64,000 nucleotides of DNA, taken from contig PDHQ01000008.1 of NCBI GenBank assembly GCA_003339415.1, positions 62,001 to 126,000 of the forward strand. The letters run 5' to 3'. Within the stretch, counting starts at the first letter, position 1. Each line of letters starts with the position of its first letter. Under the pieces are notes generated by a model. It saw nothing but the letters and a program-made list of their open reading frames with translations. It had not been told where the DNA came from and ran no database searches. A program made the translations under genes and the position numbers. Below, piece by piece: positions 45,196 to 54,987 of the stretch. Origin of the DNA: Ophiocordyceps camponoti-saundersi (nom. inval.). Lineage: Eukaryota; Ascomycota; Sordariomycetes; Hypocreales; Ophiocordycipitaceae.

Positions 45196-45708
45196 TCAAC
45201 CATGCTCTTTATGGCAAGTTGCTGTGGTTATGCAAGAGTGAATACAATAATACATAGTGATTCCACTCGCAGGATTCAAAAAGCTAGATTTAGTTATTCG
45301 AGGCATCTGTATGGGATCTTGGTGCCAGCGATAGAGAGTGGCGTGGCCACCGGTGCCGTGTCGATATACGGCTGGTTGGATCCGGGCTGGATTCATCGTA
45401 GTCGTGCGGTTGGGGCGGGCAAAACTCCAGCCGGTGTTGAATGTCTGCACCACGGACGCGGTGAATTGCGCGGCCGTTGCGGCGTTCCTTGTTGACTGTG
45501 CGTCTGGCACGATAATATGGAGTGTGAAGTCGATGCGGGCGACGAACGCGGGCGAGACTCCGGCTGCCTCCATGACACAGCTGAGAGCAAGGTCGTCTCT
45601 GGTGACCGATCTGGCCCAGACGTAAAAACTGCGAGGTTGAAAAACGCGCCTTCGCCTTGACGTCAAATAGCCAAGGCAATCCCAGGAGGAGAGGGTCCAG
45701 CCAGGCAC
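45196..45708 (-). CDS. Hypothetical 170-codon frame
   Basis: Long open minus frame (MPGWTLSSWDCLGYLTS..) with segment MEAAGVSPAFVARIDFTL and TAAQFTASVVQTFNTGWSF. The DNA near 45340-45375 (ATCGACACGGCACCGGTGG on minus) recurs near 18200-18240, so at least this part is repeated. No domain recognised; other frames of this GC-rich stretch are also open, so coding is uncertain. Confidence 0.3.
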   Translation of the reverse strand: MPGWTLSSWDCLGYLTSRRRRVFQPRSFYVWARSVTRDDLALSCVMEAAGVSPAFVARIDFTLHIIVPDAQSTRNAATAAQFTASVVQTFNTGWSFARPNRTTTMNPARIQPAVYRHGTGGHATLYRWHQDPIQMPRITKSSFLNPASGITMYYCIHSCITTATCHKEHG

Positions 45709-45749
45709 GACGCTTTAAGCCCTCGTCGAAAGACTGGTATACAGCTGTT

Positions 45750-46400
45750 AGCTTCTTACATACCTTGAGTTCCCCTTAAGCGAGGTCGTTCGACTTTTCA
45801 TATTAGGAGACTGACCTTGTATGATAGCATCGCTCTGTCCATTCTTCAGATCCGGGATCTCAATCAGAACGTATACAGGCGGCCAGGGGTGCACGATCAA
45901 TTCAAGTAAGATCGCACAGAGCTTCGCTATATACACATCTTGGACAGTGGCCGTCACCTCCAGATCAGGATTTGCTAGCATCTTCTCTCCAACCGGCCAG
46001 ATAAGAGAGATGCCCAGACCTAGGTAAGCAACTTTAACGTTAAAAAAAGATCACGGCCTCGTAAGTGCAGTAAAAGATCACTTAGGTCCGTTATACCTCA
46101 TCTGTCGAGTCAGAGTCCTTCATATCGTTGTCTGTATCCTTCACATCTGAGAAGCTGTCATTTATCCCTTTATTCCCGCCCCCCGCTCCGCTCGCGCCAA
46201 CAGTCGTCTCCCCGCCCGCAATGGGCATCCCCGGGTACACCGGCACCGGAACATGCGACTCCCGAGGGGGAGCATTGGCGGCTATAGCGGCAGGAGGGAT
46301 ATTAGGGGCGGCCGCCGGAGCGGCCAACCCCGCCGGGGCACTTGCTTAGGTCGTCGTCGTCGTCGCGGCGGGCCGGAGTTCCGACACCCTATTCCGCTCC
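45750..46400. other. Decayed island sequence
   Basis: Contains a 78-codon minus frame (46327-46091) rich in Ala, Pro and Asp (DSFSDVKDTDNDMKDSDST) that probably continues the exon starting at 46420. No other feature seen. Confidence 0.3.
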
Positions 46401-46610
46401 CGCAGAATGGCAGTTCCGAACTGGTACTCTCAAGTCAGCATACTATAGAATTAGTATAGGGTTATCCGTACTACTAAGTCCTTACCTGCTCGCAGCTAGT
46501 TTCTTAAGCGGCATACGGTTCGTAACCGTTACGAGAACCTTAAAAGCAGCCAATAGAGCCCGTCGCGTTACCTTCTTCGGACGCACTCAACGCACGGCAA
46601 TCTCTTAAGC
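46091..46610 (-). pseudogene. Cysteine-rich copy, CVECV/GRNGYEP subfamily
   Basis: Exon 1 has KLKRLPCVECVRRR, a frame change, then GSIGCF, stop, GSRNGYEPYAA, stop, ETSCEQ and a GTAAGG donor at 46485. The 65-nt intron ends TGCTGACTTGAGAGTACCAG. Exon 2 reads FGTAILRERNRVSELRPAA and runs, past one stop, into the Ala/Pro-rich acidic tail. Cys-to-Tyr and two stops mark it as dead. The splice site matches that of the 31.3 kb copy. Confidence 0.5.
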
Positions 46611-46964
46611 TTCCGTGTGCGATACTTGGTAGGAGTGATAGGATCTTTGGCTTTGACGGCCGTGATTATATATGTAGTCGTCGTCGGGGCTTTTCCTGTC
46701 GGCCATAGTTGAAATCGAGAACGTGTGAACATAGTCTGAAGTACTACGCATTAAAGGTCAGTATATGCCAGTATGTCAGGAAATGAGGGAATATATCTTA
46801 CTTTTTTCTGTGGATTTTTCTTGATTTTTCTTATATTTTCTTTTCGTTTTTTTCGACGTCGGCGCGAGTGCGATGGTGATGATGATGAAAGAAAGAAAAA
46901 GAGGAATGGCGGGGCGCGCCTTGTGGGGTTTGGCGCTGCATATTTTTCTAGCAAAGCAAGTGCA

Positions 46965-47090
46965 TAAGGCGCGCCCTGACCGAAGCTTGTTCCTAACAAG
47001 CCCGAATCGGGGCCGTCCTGACTGACCAGCCGCCCGACGCAGGCGGCGCAGGGGCCTTTCTCAGAGATCTTGGTGGTTTTCCAGGGTTGT
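46965..47090 (-). pseudogene. Cysteine-rich copy (GPCAACVGRL type)
   Basis: ISEKGPCAACVGRLVSQDGP is followed by a stop-bearing stretch where better copies have RAC..CYDC. Nearly the same words (CVGRLxxQDGP) occur at 27.3 kb. Confidence 0.45.
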
Positions 47091-47559
47091 CGCTTAAAGA
47101 GGCAACGGCACGATGAAGGCAGCAGAACTTGTCGTGAAGTTGATTATCAAAGTTTGCGCTCTTCAGCGGGGTGAGTTTCCTTTTCAAGTGAGGCCAGCGG
47201 GCAAGATGATGCGGCGACCTGAAAAATGCGACGTCGCATATGCTGGAGCCAGTCATCTTCTCATTCGCTGGAGGCACATATCTATCCAGCAAGCCGGAGT
47301 AATGCACGAAGTATCCGCGCAGAAGTATATGCCCCATACTCTTCTGCCTGATAAGCGGTTTAGCGTATATTTCGATAGCTTATCATCCATCAGTTGCTGT
47401 ACGTTCGCCATCAACTGCCGGTGAAGTTTCTAGGCTTATCCAGGAATTGTCTCCAGGTTAGAGAAGGTCATTGGCAGATGTATCTGTCCAACGGAGATGC
47501 CATTGTTTCAGGGAAAGAACCGGTATATTCGGCCACAATCTCGTCATCCGTGGAGTAAA

Positions 47560-48300
47560 CTATAAGAGCAGGTAATAGGCGCGGCGTTCGAGTGCTGAGC
47601 GTTCAGACTCCTTTGCCAGCTCAGTCTCAGCGAAGGCGGTATTCTTCTCCTTGTTCTCTTTGAATCGTCGTTGTGCAACGGTGTCCTCCAAGGTGAGCCG
47701 GGACTCCGCCTTCGTTATCGATGGCCGCGCGAGCGAAGCGCGGAATCTGTCGAGAACTGGCGACAGACACAACATCTCTGTACCAACCTTGTAAATAGTT
47801 CATGTTAGTTTCTGGATCAATCCTGAAGTACCGATAGTTGCAAATGAATCTTACGGTTGATGACTCCTTGTTTCGCGCGAGAGTTGGCGCCGCTCCTCCT
47901 GTGCTTAACAGGAAGTGAATGGCGTTCCTCGATATGTTTTCGTAAAGCACTCTCGGATGAAAATTGGTGGGCCTGCGCGAAATCAGTTTCTGACGCGTAG
48001 ACAACTGATTCTGAACTACTTACATCAAAGCAGATGAGGCCATTCTCTCTCACCCGGCAAAAAACCTCCCCGGGCACCAGGATCACTTGTCCGTCATGCG
48101 AAGTCAGTTTGGAATCGATGCAGGACGCGATTAGGATTGTTTACCTCGTTCCTCTCGAATTCTGGGAGCAGTGCTCCCGAGATCCTAACGCCGCCGTTGA
48201 GATATCTCTTGTAGTATTCATTCTCTTTGTATCCTCCGGGCATCGCGATTGGTTGAGAATTTGATTGAGAAGTGGTTAAGCTTTCCCACTGGTCCTGGCT
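47560..48300 (-). CDS. Hypothetical spliced gene fragment with helical C-terminus
   Basis: A run of splice-compatible minus exons. GGYKENEYYKRYLNGGVRIS..FERNE ends at GTAAAC (48147). ENGLICFD joins AHQFSSESALRKHIEERH across GTAAGT..GCGCAG. ..AKQGVINQ joins MLCLSPVLDRFRASL across GTAAGA..GTACAG. It ends with a helical, charged stretch (QRRFKENKEKNTAFAETE) at 47560. The half-motif ESALRKHIEERH recalls a C2H2-type helix but the paired cysteines are unclear. The first join has no clean acceptor, so the gene may be damaged. Confidence 0.35.
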
Positions 48301-48800
48301 CAAAGAAAATGCTCGTCGCCATCAAAGGAGCCGTCTATGTTTCCGATGTTCACTGTTCAGTGATTGAGGCTAAGCTTCCGCTGCCCAAGAAAGAGCACGG
48401 CTAAACGACCGACAAGACCTTGGGATTGACAAACCCCCCCAACCCCCTTCCACGGGCGGTGTATAGCACGGCGTCGATATGCTCCCTAATAAGAGGTGTT
48501 GGTTTTCCGCTGTTTGGACGGAAAGAAAAAGTAGACGTCGGTGTTGCTAAAGATGCAGAGTCCTTCTGTCAACTAGGCAATTAGTTGATGTCGCTAGAAC
48601 AGGGACATATGCCCGGGCTTTCTCTACCTCATATCCCGCGTAACCGTGCCAAGAAATCCATACCCCCTTCATGAGTCCGTCATGATGAAGCACCGCCGAC
48701 ATAGTTTTTGACTGGCGAAATTGCAGATTCCATTTTACTAGAACCGGGGATTCGTCGCGAGGAAACGACATGATGATTTCCTCAGCCGGCATTGCTTATC
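48301..48800 (-). pseudogene. Upstream coding-like frames of the 47.5-48.3 kb locus
   Basis: Frame 48792-48547 (MPAEEIIMSFPRDESPVLV.. DGLMKGVWISWHGYAGYEVE) looks protein-like. A second frame continues at 48,540-48,390 (REHIDAVLYTARGRGLGGF). They may be 5' exons of the neighbouring locus. Confidence 0.28.
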
Positions 48801-50640
48801 CTCGCGGTGTGTTGTCAGGTAGATGCCCGCCATGGACGCCGGAGCCGTGAGAAACTTGTGCTCTTGTACAGATCGACTGCCTTCACGGGCTTTCTTCCCC
48901 AGAACATGCGAATAGGGTGTTCTGGTCGATGCGGTGGCTTTCAGACTTCATGACACCAGGCCCTTTATTTTCTTGCCTCATCGCTGTGTAAACCGTCCTC
49001 TTGCCCTTAGGTCTTCGATAGCTGGCAAACGCGATATCGGCTGGCAGAGCGATATCGGCGGGTGGTGAAAAGAATAATAGTTAGAAATTGATAGAACAAT
49101 ACTAACGAGTGCTCCAGCAAGGGGACTCAGAAAGAGGAGTAGCCCTGAAGCAACAAGTTGATGTCTGGTACGATTGCCAGCTTTCCTCAAGTATATCTTG
49201 ACACGAACGGTGATTTCCGAGTTTTTCGCAGAAACGTTTGCCTGATGACGCCGTGATAGCCTCTGCTTTCCTTTCCATTATGACGGACAGCTATCACGGT
49301 CCAGTTTGAATTTACCGAATGTCATCAACCGAGAGCGAAATGTAGAGATGATGCTGCAAATTAGGCAGCCCTTCGCAAGGTGTAGGATTGCCAGGTCCCC
49401 CGAGCTATCGTCTCCCAATCGACGAGAAAGCTGCAAATAGATTTCGTCATGGCGTCTTTCTGAGTTTCTCTGTTTAGTTGACGCGGGACGCACGATTAGA
49501 AAGGTGAAGACGACGTTTCCTGTGTGGAAGAACAGACCTCCATGCCTGAAGAGAGTAGAGATTGGTTTTAGTTGAAAAAAATGAATGAATTTCGACGCCG
49601 CGAGAGGATTTTTTCCGATTTGTAGGTGTCACGATCTCTGCGTTTGGCAGCTCTCCAGACGCACGTCCCCGATACTGTAAGCCAGTAAATGATACGAATG
49701 TTGTCGTCGAGTTAAGAAAGTTGTGATGACAGAGGCCGATACTCTGCGAAGAAGCGACGAAGTGATCTTAGTTGATAGTAACGTTTTCCCTCAGCGCCGG
49801 TGGTGAAGTCAAAAGTTTGACGATCAGAGGCTCTAACAGCGATAGGTTGTTCAAGAGATGCTGCCTATTTTTCCATCGCACGTCTGCATTGGTCGGGATT
49901 AAGTGGTGTGTGATGGGCAACATTGTTTGTTGCGTTACCAAGATCTCATCTTCGTGTCGTTCGTGACAGCAGCGGCCGCGGATAAGGTAAATCTTCAGGC
50001 TTTGCAGCATCGTTAGCTTCTTCCTCTTTGCGTTTCCGAATGTTTCGCGCTGCGTATTGGTTCTCACCTTCCAACCAACCAGATGCCTCGAGAACTGATG
50101 ACGGGTATCAAGTCAAGAAGCAATCGTTCTTGTTCGGACGGTTTATCCTTGTTTTTCTGAACAGAAGAACAGAAATCGAGTCAGAGAGCACCGATTGTTT
50201 CTGGTTACGTATAAAATAGGCAGTTGGAGCGTCGTGTGACACCCATCATGATTCTCAGGGCATTCTCAAAGTCAAGCTGCCACTTGGGATGGAGAGGATG
50301 CTTTGCTTTCTCCTCCACTCCTATCATCGCCAGTGGTCCGCGTGTTGATCCATGTCCAATCAGTTTGACTGATTGCCGTGGGAGCCGACCAAGATCCCAT
50401 GACGAAGCGAAACAGCCAAGGGCTGAAGGTGTGAGCGAAACATGTCGAACAAACGACGCCAGCTGCTCATGAAGCCAAAGGCGGTGTGCCGATGAGCAGA
50501 CAGCATAACCTCGTGGCGGCGCGTTCAGGCCTCGAGCTAGCTTTCATCCTGAAGATCGGACCACCTTTAAGGTGGTTTGTTAGTTACGACTTGGAATACA
50601 AGCACATAACTCCGCCTCGGTCCCCTCCTGAAGCGGCCAA
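48801..50640. other. Decayed island sequence
   Basis: No supported gene. About 49106-49019 (minus) is an intron-like segment similar to 36722-36655. Minus frame 50067-49768 (LLNNLSLLEPLIVKLLTS) and an open minus stretch near 50475-50220 (HGSTRGPLAMIGVEEKAKH) look partly coding, family unknown. Confidence 0.3.
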
Positions 50641-50643
50641 TGG

Positions 50644-50728
50644 TGTTGGGCAGCCACCTGGCAGGCACTCACGTGACCCAGCCAGCGGGCCCCTTCTTCA
50701 TCTCCCGTAGCCAGGCAGTTTAGCTTAG
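50644..50728. repeat. Long direct repeat, copy 1 (LTR-like TGTTGGG start)
   Basis: TGTTGGGCAGCCACCTGGCA.. to ..CAGTTTAGCTTAG is found again at 51109-51193 with about two mismatches. The two copies flank the helicase fragment at 50,720-51,060. The sequence contains TCACGTGA. Starting with TGTTGG is common for fungal LTRs, so these may be LTR pieces. Confidence 0.75.
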
Positions 50729-51060
50729 GATGAATTGTGTCGCGATGGCAAGTCCCACTTTGGCGTATCCCGTGTTGCAGTATGACGTGCCTATGCGTTC
50801 TTCGTCAAGGTCCTTGAGATCCAACCAAATGCTGTTGGACAATAGCTTCGCGCTGCCTTTCAGATCCACAGCGAAGCGAGCCATGTAGTCGCGAAGGGTC
50901 CTGGCCCGTGGGTCATCCTTATACGCAATATGCATTGTCTGTCCGTAGCCGTATGACTGAGCCCATACAGCGACGTCGCCGTGGCAGCGGTAGTTTGTCG
51001 CGAGTATGCCGTCAATTGCTCCGCAATGGAACGCTCGGTCTAGAATACTCGATTTTCACT
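50720..51060 (-). pseudogene. SF1 helicase fragment (motif IV region)
   Basis: Minus reading ILDRAFHCGAIDGILATNYR, then CHGDVAVWAQSYGYGQTMHI, AYKDDPRARTLRDYMARF and IGTSYCNTGYAKVGLAIA. Close to the 52.2-52.6 kb copy (SILDRAFHCGAVDGILATNYR). Walker motifs and motif VI are absent; both ends are cut by the flanking direct repeats. Confidence 0.6.
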
Positions 51061-51108
51061 GTACACATCACGGCACGCATGATTGCGGCCTCTTTTCTGT
51101 CGGGGGGA

Positions 51109-51193
51109 TGTTGGGCAGCCACCTGGCAGGCACTCACGTGACTTAGCCAGCGGGCCCCTTCTTCATCTCCCGTAGCCAGGCAGTTTAGCTTAG
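51109..51193. repeat. Long direct repeat, copy 2
   Basis: Partner of 50644-50728. To its right the sequence continues TCTTCTTCATCATCACACTC, unlike copy 1, so homology stops sharply at GCTTAG. Confidence 0.75.
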
Positions 51194-51275
51194 CTCTTCT
51201 TCATCATCACACTCACATACACACATTGTGCTTGTTCGTTGCCTCATCATGGTGATGGTCTCTCTGTGAGAACCA

Positions 51276-51580
51276 TTATAAATAGGCCGTGACAAAAGCC
51301 GCCAGCGCCTCAGTGGCGTCCTTTCCCCTTTGCGCAACCTGAAAACTTTGCGTCAGCCAGCGTGCCACGAGCCATGGACATGGAAAGATCTTTACCGGCA
51401 CACACCGCGTCCCGAATTCGGCGCAGTCGTAGCAGGAACGCGCCCGAACCGAGGCCTGCTCCAAAGAGGCCCGGACGGGCGAGTTCTGCGATGCCAACCT
51501 CCCGACGCACGGGGCGCAGGGAACCAGATGAGTCTGGTCCCCCTTGACCGCCGCACGCCGGGAGGGCGTCGTAGTTCAAC
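51276..51580 (-). pseudogene. Cysteine-rich two-exon copy ending in a stop
   Basis: Exon 1 reads TPSRRAAVKGDQTHLVP, then CAPCVGRLASQNSPVRAS and CYDCAEFGTRC, up to a GTAAAG donor. The third cysteine of the six is Ser; the others are present. After a 56-nt intron ending TTTTCAG, exon 2 reads VAQRGKDATEALAAFVTAYL and a stop (TAA). Open in both exons, so it is among the most intact copies. No start ATG is certain. Confidence 0.52.
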
Positions 51581-51609
51581 TGAAAGGGGGCCGAGTGGCT
51601 TCTCAAGAT

Positions 51610-52075
51610 CTGCTTCATGCTTCGGCAACTCTCTTTGGTTTTTGCTATTCTTTTCGCTTCCCGATGTCGTGCGATGAGTGTTGGTTAAAGAGAGGCAGTT
51701 TGGCCCGTTCGCTGTATTGCTGTGGCACCGGAGACAAATGCATAGGATCTGACGAGTCGAATTCCAAAAGAAAGTTCCCCGAGGTCCCAGTGGTAACCCG
51801 AGACTAAAGGTCTCAAACGTCGTCTCATCAGCTATAACTCGGAGAGGGATCCGGGCGAGTTCGATAATAGCAAAGATCATCAGCTTTGTCCAAACGACAG
51901 AGGCGCAGGCTAATAATCTCAACACCAATTTTGTGAATGAAAGCGTGGCTCCGTTCGGCTGCGGGTGAACCTGCTCACCAGGGGTCGGCTGCTGGAAGCC
52001 CTGGTTCTGTTGCCCCTTATTCTGATCTGGTTTGGGTGGCGGATCCAGTGCCTCGCCAAACCAATTTTAGACGGC
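51610..52075 (-). repeat. Duplicated coding-like block, copy P1
   Basis: Two parts match 53045-53505: TGCTATTCTTTTCGCTTCCC and its flank, and the CCCTGGTTCTGTTGCCCCTT to GCCTCGCC part. On the minus strand it includes FDSSDPMHLSPVPQQYSER. The unit is probably an exon of a larger repeated gene. Confidence 0.55.
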
Positions 52076-52195
52076 ACCAGGTATTTAGGCGCCCATTAAG
52101 TCGTGATGACGACGACAATAACTGATTTTAGTGAACCCCGATTAGCAACCGTAACGAACGCGTACCGGAACCATATACTCACTGGCTTATTTCTA

Positions 52196-52640
52196 TCAGT
52201 CCCATTTCTGGAGGTATGGCAGATAGGATGAGGTTCCCGTCCGAGGTGAAGTCGTCCCCCATCTCCATGTCGTGATGTGTGAAAGCGTCGAGCATCTCTC
52301 GATCTGATGGGTAGCCCATATCGTCATGTGACATTCCCGCTCATCCTTGTATGCGATGTGCATCGTTTCGCCATAGCCGTAGGACTGTGCCCAGACAGCT
52401 ACGTCGCGGTGACAGCGATAATTGGTTGCGAGGATGCCGTCTACCGCTCCGCAATGGAATGCTCGATCCAGAATGCTCATCTTGCGCTGCTTGGAGAATA
52501 TAGATGGAACATCCGGTACATCAGCGAGCAGGGATGTCGACCCAAACTGTCGCGGGTCGCCGATGAAGATACAAGCGGCCTGGGGAAGCTTGGCGAGCGC
52601 GCTTGTCAAGGTGTGTTTATAGCAGTCCATGGGGCCATAT
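52196..52640 (-). pseudogene. SF1 helicase fragment (motifs III-IV) plus downstream DAFTHHD segment
   Basis: The frame has AACIFIGDPRQFGSTSLLAD, then SILDRAFHCGAVDGILATNY and AVWAQSYGYGETMHIAYKD. GDPRQ is SF1 motif III. After a frame change, LDAFTHHDMEMGDDFTSD follows and reaches a GTGAGT donor; the same words occur at 57.7 kb (FDAFTHHDEDLGDDLTSD). The gene of this family thus carries the THHD segment after the helicase core. Confidence 0.62.
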
Positions 52641-52734
52641 TCAGTGAATATACGCCTGCCAGGCAGAGATACACTCAGCTGAAGGCCAGTGTTGAGATAG
52701 GATGGGTCATAGCAAATGTCACCAGACGAGATGA

Positions 52735-52795
52735 GTCTGCCGACACACTGCCGACAGGAAATATGTCTTCTGCAGCCCGGACAATGTCCTAAGCT
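52735..52795 (-). pseudogene. Cysteine-rich copy (CVGRLISSG type)
   Basis: Minus reading RRHISCRQCVGRLISSGDIC. It lies about 100 bp upstream (minus sense) of the helicase fragment at 52.2-52.64 kb. Same opening as the 22.0 kb copy. Confidence 0.48.
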
Positions 52796-53044
52796 TCGGT
52801 CAGACTTGATGCCCTCGTATAGCTCCGGTTTCGTGTTGAAGAAATTGGTAGCATTGGCCTTTTCAGCTTCGATCGGGAATGCTCGAACGATCAGCTAGTG
52901 CCAGAGCGTCGCTGCAAAGCTGATTGCTTGGGGCTATCCACACAACGCGACCTCTGCTGTTCGGGTCGACTGTGGTCTTGGTTGTTGCGGTCGGGGCGAC
53001 CTGATCATGGCATTGCTCCGCCTGATGCTTTGACATTGCTCCGC

Positions 53045-53505
53045 CTGATGCTTCGACAAGTCTCTTTGGTCTTTGCTATTCTTTTCGCTTCCCGATGTCG
53101 TGCGATGAGGTTGGCGGTCGGAACGCCGCCGCACGGTTCGGGGTGACTGTTCCCTGCGCTTGCTGGCTGCAAGGGACTGACACGTCTCACACAACGTTGT
53201 TGAGCCGCTGTGTTGGACTCTGCTGTGGTCTTCTTGAGGGTTTCAAAACCGAGTGATCTTCCTCGCAAACAATGCATTTGATCTCAGTGTTGGTGAAGAG
53301 AGGCAGTTTGACCCGTTCGCTATATAGCTGCGGCACCGGAAACAGATGTACAGGATCTGATGAGTCGAATCCCAGAGGAAAGCTCACCAGGGATCGGCTG
53401 CTGGAAGCCCTGATAGCCAGGGACCAGCGACTGGAAGCCCTGGTTCTGTTGCCCCTTGTTCTGATCTGGTTTGGATGGCGGATCCAGTGCCTCGCCCAAC
53501 CATTT
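53045..53505 (-). repeat. Duplicated coding-like block, copy P2
   Basis: Partner of P1. The minus frame reads QGFQSLVPGYQGFQQPIPGE (internal 33-bp duplication) and FDSSDPVHLFPVPQLYSER, then KCIVCEEDHSVLK with a C-x2-C. Just right of the start, CATTGCTCCGCCTGATGCTT is tandemly duplicated (about 53009-53054, 23-bp unit). Confidence 0.55.
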
Positions 53506-53569
53506 AGTTGCCCAAACTTGTGGATAGGGGGTAGACCGGCTCAAGCTGACGATCATTCTGCTAAGCCAC

Positions 53570-53670
53570 CACGGTGTAGAAAGAGTCGATGATATCTTCC
53601 GCGAGTTCGTCAACGGACAAATTGGTCTCGTGATCTTCAAAGTCGGATTCCTTAAGCATGTTTCCACAAA
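53570..53670 (-). pseudogene. Hypothetical fragment (DSFYTVV)
   Basis: Minus reading DFEDHETNLSVDELAEDI, then IDSFYTVVA and a stop. A PDSFYTVV occurs also at 42.6 kb. Unknown family. Confidence 0.3.
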
Positions 53671-53879
53671 CTCGATCCGACGTGTTATAGGGGTATCCGT
53701 CTTGTCGCGCCTCTGTGATGCAATATAGCCCATCGAGCAAAATCTGTATGGCGACAATTGTTCATGCCGAGAATACTATCAATGTTGCCGGTATCAAACG
53801 CTCTGTGAAGCAGATTCAGCTTCCTTTAGCGGGAGAACATTGACTTATTGATAGCGTTGTTGAACGCGTACCCTGGAAC

Positions 53880-54120
53880 CATATACTCACTCGTTTGGTT
53901 CTAGCAGACTTCACCAGACGAGATAAGTCGGCCGATACACTAGAATGATGTGCAATGCCGCGGTCCTCGAGTTGAAGTTTCGAGTCGCATGAGTGATTGA
54001 CGAAACGCATCACAAACACCATAAAAGTGTTGAATAGGATAAGACACAACTCCCAGCACTTCGTCCCTGTTTTTGCGCAGTCGTAACACGCGAGAGCCCT
54101 CACAGTATGCTGATCCTAGC
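53880..54120 (-). pseudogene. Cysteine-rich copy following Ulp1 copy B
   Basis: Minus reading ISDC, stop (TAG where other copies have a Gln or Glu codon), DQHTVRALACYDCAKTGTKC: the last four cysteines keep C-x10-C-x2-C-x6-C. About 130 bp further, CIGRLISSGEVC and NQTSEYMVPG repeat the 22 kb words. It starts about 150 bp downstream (minus sense) of the Ulp1-like frame, as at 27 kb. Confidence 0.52.
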
Positions 54121-54264
54121 AGTCGCTGATCGGGTGGTTGATCGAGGCCAGACTCCCGACACTTGGTTATGGTATGCGACCAAGTTGAAGGCGGCCCGAT
54201 GAACCGATTCTGCCAGCCCAACGGGTGTGAAATCGAAGATATCGTGGCATTACCCGGCGGCATT

Positions 54265-54987
54265 TTATTTGTTGCTTTGTCGATGACGAAAGTGGTGAAG
54301 TGAGGGGCGAAGCATCGAAACACTGGTGAAAGAGAAACATAACGGTCTGTTGGTGACACACAGATTGCTCACGGCGCGTTTGATCAAATGCTCGTACTCA
54401 TTCGCAGCTCCGTCTTCAGTCCGGATGGCCCAGTCTCGTAGTAGCATTCGGCATGCGGGCGGGTTCTCAAGCGCAAGTCCGAACCATTTGGTGCTCATTC
54501 CTCGTTTGTTCTTCAGACCATTGATATACTCGTTGACACTAAGGCCAACGAAGCCACGGGCCCAATGCTGGAGCATTGAGAGCGCCAGGTACCCGCATTC
54601 CCATGTGCCTTTCTGCCGCGTTCCAGGGACAATGATATAGTTAAACGCGCAGGGACCCCAATTCGCCAGCAGGATATCCCTCCATGCAGTTACCATTCTT
54701 TTCGCGCGGGCCACTCGCCCTGGATCCATAGAGTCGAAATAGAGAAGCGTTCGGTCCTCCCAATCCCAAAAGAAGAGCCGTCTTCCTTGCGGGTCCATGT
54801 TCGGATGCATCCCGAGCAGAATCGTGAGTTTAGCCATCACACGGCGTGTTTCGAAGTCACTTAGGATAAGGCTCTGTGTCTCCATTGCTCCGCTAGAATT
54901 CGGCCAAACATTGTGACGAGTAAGGACTTCTTCGTACTCCGGCGTGCCAGCTTGGATGATCTGCAGCGGCGGTGGTGATGCGGGCAC
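54265..54987 (-). CDS. Ulp1/C48-like cysteine protease fragment, copy B
   Basis: Open for about 240 codons. Seen: LFFWDWEDRTLLYFDSMDP, then RQKGTWECGYLALSML with the Gln..Cys-Gly of C48 proteases, and a long C-terminal part (FGLALENPPACRMLLRDWAI). Such enzymes cut SUMO or ubiquitin-like tails; in transposons and giant gene families Ulp1-like domains also occur with unknown targets. The expected catalytic His before FxWD is not obvious. A CAG acceptor (near 54,960) precedes IIQAGTPEYEEVLTRHN, directly after the helicase Walker A exon. Copy A at 27.6 kb is shorter. The last 40 codons may be non-coding. Confidence 0.55.
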   Translation of the reverse strand: MPASPPPLQIIQAGTPEYEEVLTRHNVWPNSSGAMETQSLILSDFETRRVMAKLTILLGMHPNMDPQGRRLFFWDWEDRTLLYFDSMDPGRVARAKRMVTAWRDILLANWGPCAFNYIIVPGTRQKGTWECGYLALSMLQHWARGFVGLSVNEYINGLKNKRGMSTKWFGLALENPPACRMLLRDWAIRTEDGAANEYEHLIKRAVSNLCVTNRPLCFSFTSVSMLRPSLHHFRHRQSNK

